A stretch of 64,000 nt of DNA from Vulcaniibacterium tengchongense (GTDB lineage: Bacteria > Pseudomonadota > Gammaproteobacteria > Xanthomonadales > Xanthomonadaceae). Positions 53,136 to 64,000 of the stretch are shown in pieces (within the stretch, counting starts at the first letter, position 1; the number at the start of each line of letters is the position of its first letter). The notes beneath the pieces were generated by a model, which was not told the DNA's origin, ran no database searches, and saw nothing but the letters and a program-made list of their open reading frames with translations. A program made the translations under genes and the position numbers. Where the stretch lies: positions 62,001 through 126,000 of the forward strand of contig NZ_RKQN01000002.1 in NCBI RefSeq assembly GCF_003814555.1. Reading direction: 5' to 3'.

Positions 53136-53570
53136 TTATTCGTACTTGATGTCGGCGTCGACGCTGGTGCCGCCGGGCTTGCCGTCCTTGCCCAGGATCA
53201 CCAGGTCGAACGGCCCGCTCTGCCCCGGCGCGCGGTATTCGACCGGATGGCCCCACGGGTCCTTCAGTTCGGTCGCCTTCGCGTACGGGCCGAGCCAGCC
53301 GGCGGTGTCCGCCGGTTGGGTCACCAGTTCCTCCAGCGAGGCCGGCAGCCGCCCGGTGTCCATCTGGAACGATTCGATCTTGCCGGCCAGGGTCTGCACC
53401 TGCGCCTTGGCCAGGTTGTAGTCGCCGCGGTCCTTGCCGCCGAGCACGCGGGTGCCGACGAAGGCCAGCACCGCGCCGATCAGCACGATCACGATGATGA
53501 TCTCGATCAGGCTCATGCCGCGCTGGCGCGCGGGGGACGGGAAACGGGTGGCGGAACGGCGATTGCGCAT
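53136..53570 (-). CDS. gspG: Type II secretion major pseudopilin GspG (XpsG)
   Basis: GspG builds the pseudopilus. It has 144 residues. The leader is cut after Gly18 and the helix MSLIEIIIVIVLIGAVLAFV has Glu at +5. The globular part has DNYNL-type KAQVQTLAGKIESFQMDTGRLP, LKDPWGHPVEYRAPGQ and DADIKYE at the end, as in the family. The ATG at 53570 has AAGGA at good spacing. A 370-base spacer separates it from gspF. Confidence 0.96.
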   Translation of the reverse strand: MRNRRSATRFPSPARQRGMSLIEIIIVIVLIGAVLAFVGTRVLGGKDRGDYNLAKAQVQTLAGKIESFQMDTGRLPASLEELVTQPADTAGWLGPYAKATELKDPWGHPVEYRAPGQSGPFDLVILGKDGKPGGTSVDADIKYE

Positions 53571-53940
53571 GGTCGTGTCCTTGTGGAGAAGCGATTGTTT
53601 ACCCGAATTCGATGACCGATGGGCTGACTGCGGCGGCAGGCGTTCAGTTCCCCGTTGCGTGCCTGCGGAAACACGGCAAGGGTACCGGCGGGGCCGTGCG
53701 GGCGGCGGTGCGGCACGCGCCCGGTGCGCTTCGGGTTCCTCGCCTTTCCTGGCCCACCCCACGGACGGATCGCCTGACTCCGGCATGGCGGGCGTTCGGC
53801 AGGCCGCGCGGCCACGCTTGCGACCGCCGCATCCGCGCCCGGTTCCCGTCATCCGGCGGCGCCGCGCCGGCTGCGGATCGCCCGGCCCGGCCGCCCGGGC
53901 GTTCGCGCGATGCGCGGCAACGCCGCGCAAGCGCCTGGCT
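53571..53940. other. gspF-gspG spacer, no gene supported
   Basis: 370 bases inside the xps operon between gspF and gspG. No open frame with a credible start or domain is seen. Near the gspG start the sequence is AT-richer (53590-53620), so a promoter for gspG onwards is possible, but no convincing -35/-10 pair was found. Confidence 0.4.
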
Positions 53941-55158
53941 TCACCCGATCGACCCGGTGAGGTCGTAGATGGGCATCAGCACCGCCAGCACCACCACGCC
54001 GACCACCGCCGCCAGCACCACGGTCACCGCCGGCACCAGCGCGGCGAGCATGCGGTCGAGCGCGAGCGAGGTCTCCTGTTCGAAGGTCTCCGCGGTCTTG
54101 ACCAGCATCGCGTCGAGCGCGCCGGACTCCTCGCCGACCTGGATCATCTGCAGCGCCAGGCGCGGGAAGCGCTTGCCGCGGCCGAGCGCGGTCGACAGCG
54201 CCACGCCGTTCTTGACCTCTTCCGCGGCCGCCTCGACGTCGGCGGCGAGCACGCGGTTGGCCAGCACGTTGCGGCCGATCGCCAGCGCGCTCATCAGCGG
54301 CACGCCGTTGCGCACCAGGGTGCCCAGCGTACGCGCCAGCCGCGCGGTCTCGATCTTCGCCACCAGGGCGCCGGCGAAACGGCGCTGCAGCAGCCAGCCG
54401 TCGACCGCCTCGCGGAACGCCGGGTCGCGGCGCTTGCGGTCGAGCCACCACAGCGCCAGCGCCGGCAGCACGACCAGCAGCAGCCACCAGTCGCGCACGA
54501 ACAGGCCGACGCCGAGCACGACCCGGGTGAACAGCGGCAGTTCCGCGTCCAGGCTCTCGTACATGGTCGCGAACTGCGGCACCACGTAGCCGAGCAGGAA
54601 CAGCAGGCTCGCGCCGACCATCGCCAGCAGGATCGCCGGGTAGATCAGCGCGTTGACCACCCGCCCCTGCAGCGCGCGCGAGCGCTCGAGGTAGTCGGCC
54701 AGGCGCGCCAGCGTCTCGTGCAGGCTGCCGCCGGCCTCGCCGGCGCGGACCATGTTCACGTACAGGCGCGAGAACGTGCCGTGCTGCCGGTCCAGCGCCG
54801 CCGACAGCGAGCTGCCGCCGCGCACCGCGTCGCGGACGTCGCCGATGGTACGGCGCGCGGCCTCGTCCTCCGGCAGTTCGAGCAGGATGCCCAGCGCGCG
54901 GTCGAGCGGCTGTCCGGCGCCGAGCAGGGTGGCCAGTTGCTGGGTGAACTGCACCAGCCGCGCGCCGGCGAACGGCTTGGGCTTGAACAGCCCGCGCCAC
55001 AGCGACGCGCCGCCGCCCTCGCCGGCCGGCCGCGCCTCCACCGGCAGATGCCCTTGCTCCTGCAGCCGCGCCACCACCTCGGCCTGGCTCGCCGCCTCCA
55101 TCTGCCCGTCGAGCAGCTCGCCGCGGGGGTTGAGGGCTTTGTAGTGGAACAGGGGCAT
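53941..55158 (-). CDS. gspF: Type II secretion inner-membrane platform protein GspF (XpsF)
   Basis: GspF is the polytopic base of the pseudopilus machine. It has 405 residues with two repeated T2SSF domains, each with the conserved helices (QFTQQLATLLGAGQPLDRAL and RLARTLGTLVRNGVPLMSAL) and three membrane segments near 170, 220 and 370-400. The ATG at 55158 is only 7 bases from a heptamer tandem repeat on its upstream side, and no Shine-Dalgarno sequence is visible (the bases before the start read CTCCTTCCGCC). This gives a poor translation start for an operon gene. Confidence 0.95.
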   Translation of the reverse strand: MPLFHYKALNPRGELLDGQMEAASQAEVVARLQEQGHLPVEARPAGEGGGASLWRGLFKPKPFAGARLVQFTQQLATLLGAGQPLDRALGILLELPEDEAARRTIGDVRDAVRGGSSLSAALDRQHGTFSRLYVNMVRAGEAGGSLHETLARLADYLERSRALQGRVVNALIYPAILLAMVGASLLFLLGYVVPQFATMYESLDAELPLFTRVVLGVGLFVRDWWLLLVVLPALALWWLDRKRRDPAFREAVDGWLLQRRFAGALVAKIETARLARTLGTLVRNGVPLMSALAIGRNVLANRVLAADVEAAAEEVKNGVALSTALGRGKRFPRLALQMIQVGEESGALDAMLVKTAETFEQETSLALDRMLAALVPAVTVVLAAVVGVVVLAVLMPIYDLTGSIG

Positions 55159-55165
55159 GGCGGAA

Positions 55166-55400
55166 GGAGTCGGGAGTCGGGAGTCGGGAGTCGGGAGTCG
55201 GAAGTCGGAAGTCGGAAGTCGGAAGTCGGAAGTCGGGAGTCGGGAGTCGGAAGTCGGAAGTCGGGAGTCGGGAGTCGGGAGTCGGAGTCGGAGTCGGAGT
55301 CGGAGTCGCGGGTCGGGAGTCGCGGTCGGCGGTCGGCGGTCGGCGGTCGGCGGTCGGCGGTCGGCGGTCGGCGGTCGGCGGTCGGCGGTCGGCGGTCGGC
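55166..55400. repeat. Heptamer tandem repeat (VNTR) upstream of gspF
   Basis: On the plus strand 17 copies of GGAGTCG/GAAGTCG (55166-55284) are followed by four six-base GAGTCG units, a short transition and ten copies of GCGGTCG (55329-55398). There is one more GGAGTCG in the transition. It starts 7 bases upstream of the gspF start codon. The unit length of 7 is not a multiple of 3, and the array is not translated into any known protein. Copy number is likely to vary between strains, and changes could alter gspF translation. Confidence 0.9.
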
Positions 55401-55426
55401 GCCGAGACTAGCGCGTTTGCCCGCCC

Positions 55427-55444
55427 TTCCCGCGAAAGCGGGGA
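55427..55444. repeat. REP-like palindrome, left flank of the GIY-YIG remnant
   Basis: TTCCCGCGAAAGCGGGGA, a REP-type hairpin with one mismatch. It lies between the heptamer array and the GIY-YIG remnant. The unmutated form, TTCCCGCGAAAGCGGGAA, is a very widespread repeat in related genomes. Confidence 0.6.
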
Positions 55445-55454
55445 CCTCGTCCTT

Positions 55455-55756
55455 TCACTCGCTCGCCAGGCCGAGGGTTCTCGGCCACAGATCCTCCCAC
55501 AACGGGCTCCCTTTCTCGATCAGCTCCACCTTCCATGCACGCAGCCATTTCTTGATCCGCTTTCCCGAGCGATGGCCGAAGCCATGGTGCCGCGCGATTC
55601 GTGCCAGGCCAGCCCGGTTGCATGGCACTTCGATGAAAAGCCCTCGGCCGCATGAGTACGGTGCTGCCGGGTTCCACCGACCAGCTCGCGGGTCACGCCG
55701 GGATACAGAACCGTAGCGGCGATGGGCCAGGGGCAGACGGCGGGGCGTTCTTCCAT
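55455..55756 (-). pseudogene. GIY-YIG nuclease family gene, frameshifted
   Basis: The minus strand encodes a remnant of the small GIY-YIG nuclease family: MEERPAVC, then LYPGVTRELVG, QHRTHAAEGFSSKCHATGLAW and GTMASAIARES. In a second frame it continues GKRIKKWLRAWKVELIEKG, SPLWEDLWPRTLGLASE. Family members read AIAREKRIKKW here, so one A has been lost near 55565-55572. The first family Tyr also reads Cys (VC instead of VY), and the second motif is LYPG rather than LYxG-VT with the expected residues around it, with a short gap before it. So the gene is inactive. It sits between REP-like palindromes, inside the xps operon. Confidence 0.8.
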
Positions 55757-55806
55757 GCGATCCTTTGCCGTTGCGTCGGGCACTGCGCCGAAAAAGGGGG
55801 GGGGGA

Positions 55807-55823
55807 TTCCCGCTTCGCGGGAA
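55807..55823. repeat. REP-like palindrome, right flank of the GIY-YIG remnant
   Basis: TTCCCGC-TTC-GCGGGAA, a perfect 7-bp stem, just after the ten-base G run at 55796-55805 and 30 bases from the gspE stop codon. With the unit at 55427 it brackets the GIY-YIG remnant. Confidence 0.65.
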
Positions 55824-55853
55824 CGAGGACACCTCTATCCCGTGCTTGCGGGC

Positions 55854-57575
<1,722 letters not shown>

Positions 57576-57601
57576 GTCACCCTCCTGCGATCAGAGGCCC
57601 G

Positions 57602-57610
57602 ACTTTAGCA
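57602..57610 (-). promoter_or_regulatory. Extended -10 promoter of the xps operon
   Basis: TGC followed by TAAAGT on the minus strand (57610 to 57602). Transcription would start near 57595, giving a leader of about 20 bases with an AGGAGGG ribosome binding site before the GTG of gspE. No -35 box is visible. Confidence 0.5.
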
Positions 57611-57769
57611 CCGGGGCACTCCCGGCCGGCCGAAGCGACGCCGAACGGGACGCACGGACGCGGTCGGGAACCCGGCGGCACGCCCGCCGCGCCGGCTTCC
57701 TCCGCTCCGGAACGGACGGCGGCGGGGGCGAACGCCAGGACGCGGGAGTGGCCCGCCGCGACGCCCGCG

Positions 57770-57785
57770 CTCTCCCGCGCGGGAG
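57770..57785 (-). terminator. 16-base palindrome between purL and gspE
   Basis: TCTCCCGC and its complement, perfect. It lies about 80 bases beyond the purL stop and about 160 upstream of the xps promoter. A likely transcription end for purL, although no T-run follows. Confidence 0.4.
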
Positions 57786-57864
57786 AACAACGCGGGCGGA
57801 GGCGACGCGCATCGACGCCCGAGCGGGCGCCGCAACGCGGAGGCCGGCGCGGGCCTCCGGCGGC

Positions 57865-61779
<3,915 letters not shown>

Positions 61780-61811
61780 GTCCGGGGAACCGTACGACAG
61801 TCGGGCCGGTC

Positions 61812-61817
61812 ATTGTA
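61812..61817 (-). promoter_or_regulatory. Putative -10 box of the purL promoter
   Basis: TACAAT read on the minus strand, about 33 bases before the purL ATG. No clear -35 box. No operator that could be assigned to PurR was recognised. Confidence 0.45.
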
Positions 61818-62045
61818 CCGAACGCCCCGCGCGCCCGCCCGGACGCCGGCCCGGGCCGGAGCGGCGGCGGCCACGGCGAAAGCCATCGGCCGCGGAGCGG
61901 CGCGGATGCGCGCGGCGAGGGCGAGGCGGCGCCCACGGGCCGCTTCGCCGGCCGTTGCCGCGCCGGCGGTTCCGGCGCGCGATTTCGAAACCCTTTACCC
62001 GTGCCGGCCCGCGTCGCGCGGCGGCGAAAATCCCGCCGCAGCCGC

Positions 62046-62888
62046 TCAGCCGCCGCTGGGGGCCGCGGCCGCGCCGGTGGCCGGCGCCTTCTCCGCGGCC
62101 AGCCGGTCCAGGGCCTCGCGCAACGCCTTCGGCGGCACGTAGCCGCCGAGCTGGGTGCCGTCGGCGGCCAGGATCATCGGCGTGCCGGTCAGGCCGACCC
62201 GCTGGCCGAGGTCGTACTGCGCGTTGACCGTGGTCTTGCACTCGCGGTTCGGCAGCGCGCGGTCGTTCTTGGCGTCGGTCAGGGCCGTCTTGCGGTCCGG
62301 CGCGCACCAGACCGAGACCATCTTCTTGTAGTCCTCGCTGCCGATGCCCATGCGCGGGAAGGCCAGGTACTCGATCGCGATGCCCTGGCGGTTGTACTCG
62401 GCGATCTCGCTGTGCAGCTTGCGGCAGTAGCCGCATTCGACGTCGGTGAACACCGTCACCGTGTACTTCGGGTTCGGCGGGCCGAACACGATGCGCTCGC
62501 TGGCCGGGATGGTCTTGAGCAACTCGACGCGCATCTGCGCCATCGCCGCCTCGCTCAGGTTCTTCTTCGCGTTCACGTCGAACAGCGCGCCGCCGGCGCC
62601 GGGCAGGAACAGGTAGCGGCCGTCGTCGCTGACGTAGACCACCTGCCCGGCCACCACCGCCTCGCGGAAGCCCGGCAGCGGCGCCGCGCCGACGCGCTCG
62701 ACCTCGACGTGCGGATTGAGCTGCCGCACCGCCTCGACCGCGCGCGCCTCCGGCGTGTTCGCCGCCGGCCTGGCCGCGGCGGGCTGGGTGGTGGCGGCCG
62801 GGGTCTTCGCTGCGTCGGCGGGCTGCGGCGCCTGCGCGCAGGCGGAAAGGCTGATCGCGCCGACCAGGGCGATGAGAGTGCGCTTCAT
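62046..62888 (-). CDS. dsbC: Thiol:disulfide interchange protein DsbC/DsbG type, with lipobox
   Basis: DsbC rearranges wrong disulfides in the periplasm. It has 280 residues. The active site CGYC is at 152-155 (in FTDVECGYCRKLHSEI), followed by a second cysteine pair (C195, C217). The cis-Pro loop is LTGTPMILAADGTQLGGYVP. The N-terminus MKRTLIALVGAISLSACAQA ends in a lipobox (Cys17), so the protein should be membrane-anchored rather than free in the periplasm. A Pro/Ala-rich linker follows, then the dimerisation domain. A longer in-frame form to 62960 is less likely. Confidence 0.92.
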   Translation of the reverse strand: MKRTLIALVGAISLSACAQAPQPADAAKTPAATTQPAAARPAANTPEARAVEAVRQLNPHVEVERVGAAPLPGFREAVVAGQVVYVSDDGRYLFLPGAGGALFDVNAKKNLSEAAMAQMRVELLKTIPASERIVFGPPNPKYTVTVFTDVECGYCRKLHSEIAEYNRQGIAIEYLAFPRMGIGSEDYKKMVSVWCAPDRKTALTDAKNDRALPNRECKTTVNAQYDLGQRVGLTGTPMILAADGTQLGGYVPPKALREALDRLAAEKAPATGAAAAPSGG

Positions 62889-62963
62889 CGAGCGGGTTCC
62901 TTGCTGAAAGGCGATCCTCGGACCGCCGGAACGGGGGGAAGGTTCCGCCGATTGTGACACGCC

Positions 62964-63917
62964 TCAACCGCGCGGATGGTGCCTGGCGTGCAACTGCTTG
63001 AGCTGCTCGCGCGCCACCAGCGTGTAGATCTGCGTGGTCGACAGCGAACTGTGGCCGAGCAGCATCTGCAGCGCGCGCAGGTCCGCGCCGCGATTGAGCA
63101 GGTGGGTGGCGAAACTGTGGCGCAGGCCGTGCGGGCTGATCCGCGCCGGGTCGATGCCGGCCGCGCCGGCGTAGCGCTTCACCAGCTGCCAGAACTGCTG
63201 CCGCGTCGGCGCCTCGCCGCCGGCCGAGAGGAACAGCGGCGCCAGCGCGCGCCCGCCCGCCAGCTGCGGCCGCGCCTGGGCGAGGTAGCGCTCCAGCCAG
63301 TGCTGCGCCTCCTCGCCCAGCGGCACCAGCCGCTCCCTGCCGCCCTTGCCGAGCACGCGCAGCACCCCTTGGCGCAGGTTCAGCGCGGTCGCCGGCAGGT
63401 TCACCAGCTCGCTGACGCGCAGGCCGGCGGCGTACATCAGCTCCAGCATGGCGCGGTCGCGCAGGCCCAGCGGCGTGGCGACGTCGGGCGCGGCGAGCAG
63501 CGCGTCGATCTGGCTTTCCGGCAACGCCTTCGGCAGTGCGCGCGGCAGCTTCGGCGGCTCGAGCAGCGCGGTCGGGTCGTCGCCGCGCAGGCGGCGGCGC
63601 AGGCACCAGGCGTAGAACGCGCGCAGCGCCGACAGCAGCCGCGCGTTGCTGCGCGGCGAGTAGCCCTCGCGCGTGCGCCAGGCCAGGTAGTCGAACAGCG
63701 CCGCGCGGTCGGCGCCGGCCAGGCCGCCGTCGCGGCCGCCGCGCCAGCGCGCGAGCAGCTCCAGGTCGCGGCGATAGCTGTCGAGCGTCTGCTGCGCCAG
63801 CCCCTGCTCGGCCCAGATCGCATCGAGGAAGCCGCCGATCGCGGCGGCGTCGGCGTCCGCCAGCGGCGGCAGCGCATGCGCGTTGCGGCGGCGGTCGGCG
63901 GGAGTCTTCGCGGTCAT
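62964..63917 (-). CDS. xerD: Tyrosine recombinase XerD
   Basis: XerD and XerC resolve chromosome dimers at dif with FtsK. It has 317 residues. The catalytic set is complete: R167 ([10 protein letters not shown]), K191 ([10 protein letters not shown]), H263 and R266 ([14 protein letters not shown]), H289 ([13 protein letters not shown]) and the nucleophile Y298. The N-terminal SAM-like domain starts near residue 25. It starts 76 bases upstream of dsbC. Confidence 0.97.
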   Translation of the reverse strand: MTAKTPADRRRNAHALPPLADADAAAIGGFLDAIWAEQGLAQQTLDSYRRDLELLARWRGGRDGGLAGADRAALFDYLAWRTREGYSPRSNARLLSALRAFYAWCLRRRLRGDDPTALLEPPKLPRALPKALPESQIDALLAAPDVATPLGLRDRAMLELMYAAGLRVSELVNLPATALNLRQGVLRVLGKGGRERLVPLGEEAQHWLERYLAQARPQLAGGRALAPLFLSAGGEAPTRQQFWQLVKRYAGAAGIDPARISPHGLRHSFATHLLNRGADLRALQMLLGHSSLSTTQIYTLVAREQLKQLHARHHPRG

Positions 63918-63947
63918 CGCACGCAGCTTAGCGGCTATGCTGATGCG

Positions 63948-64000
63948 ATGGCATCCGCTTCCCCTTCCCGCCCCGCCGCCCTGATCGGCTGGCGCCTGCT
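63948..64000 (+). CDS. 5' end of an unknown gene (partial)
   Basis: An ATG at 63948 begins [18 protein letters not shown] and runs off the window. TATGCT at 63936-63941 may be a -10 box. The reading resembles the start of small RDD-type membrane proteins that lie near xerD in relatives, but only 17 residues are visible, so the product cannot be named. Confidence 0.4.
   Translation, partial: MASASPSRPAALIGWRL

Noticed and set aside
55166-55400. CRISPR array
   Set aside because: The repeat unit is 7 bases with no spacers, so this is a simple tandem repeat.
55157-55411. Frame through the heptamer array that reads as GSRESGV repeats
   Set aside because: It is the direct translation of the tandem repeat. 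The array is a non-coding VNTR.

Overview
The window is a very GC-rich chromosomal segment of a gammaproteobacterium, most likely Xanthomonadaceae (Lysobacter, Luteimonas or Thermomonas type). The reasons are gene order and family details: a dcw cluster without murD, a type II secretion cluster in the Xanthomonas xps order E-F-G-H-I-J-K-L-M-N-D, an LpxO-type hydroxylase, and rsmI divergent from lpoA-yraN. There is no tRNA, rRNA, CRISPR array, prophage or complete insertion sequence. Almost everything is housekeeping.

Left part (1-23280, mostly minus strand). The 3' end of coaE converges on a Nudix/ThiE-like fusion gene of the mutT type, followed upstream by secA. A divergent pair then has start codons only 3 bases apart: an M23 peptidase (minus) and the helicase loader dciA (plus). 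Next is the division and cell-wall cluster, transcribed leftwards from a strong sigma70 promoter and a putative MraZ operator near 23130-23182: mraZ-rsmH-ftsL-ftsI-murE-murF-mraY-ftsW-murG-murC-ddlB-ftsQ-ftsA-ftsZ, then lpxC with its own promoter. Most junctions overlap by 1-17 bases. murD is absent: the mraY stop and the ftsW start share a base.

Middle part (23280-45540). The RNase P RNA gene (minus) is followed by rsmI divergent from lpoA-yraN, an FAD-linked oxidase and a DUF2798 membrane protein. A riboflavin block on the minus strand (glyA-nrdR-lipoprotein-ribD, then an FMN riboswitch with a downstream attenuator, then ribE-ribBA-ribH-nusB-thiL) couples flavin synthesis to NusB and ThiL. 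The RibA half of RibBA looks catalytically dead. On the plus strand lie lpxO, ettA, a methionine aminopeptidase, pyrF and an NCS2 purine permease, followed by two glycosyltransferase-like genes on the minus strand.

Right part (45600-64000, minus strand). The xps type II secretion operon runs from gspE to gspD. Between gspE and gspF it is interrupted by a decayed GIY-YIG nuclease gene flanked by REP-like palindromes and by a 235-bp heptamer tandem repeat that ends 7 bases before the gspF start codon. purL, a dsbC whose product carries a lipobox, and xerD follow, with a divergent partial gene at the edge.

The most unusual signals are the repeat and GIY-YIG insertion inside the secretion operon, the murD gap (consistent with the MurD2/MurL route known in Xanthomonas), and the degenerate domains in RibBA and GspE. 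No clearly new multi-gene system was found.
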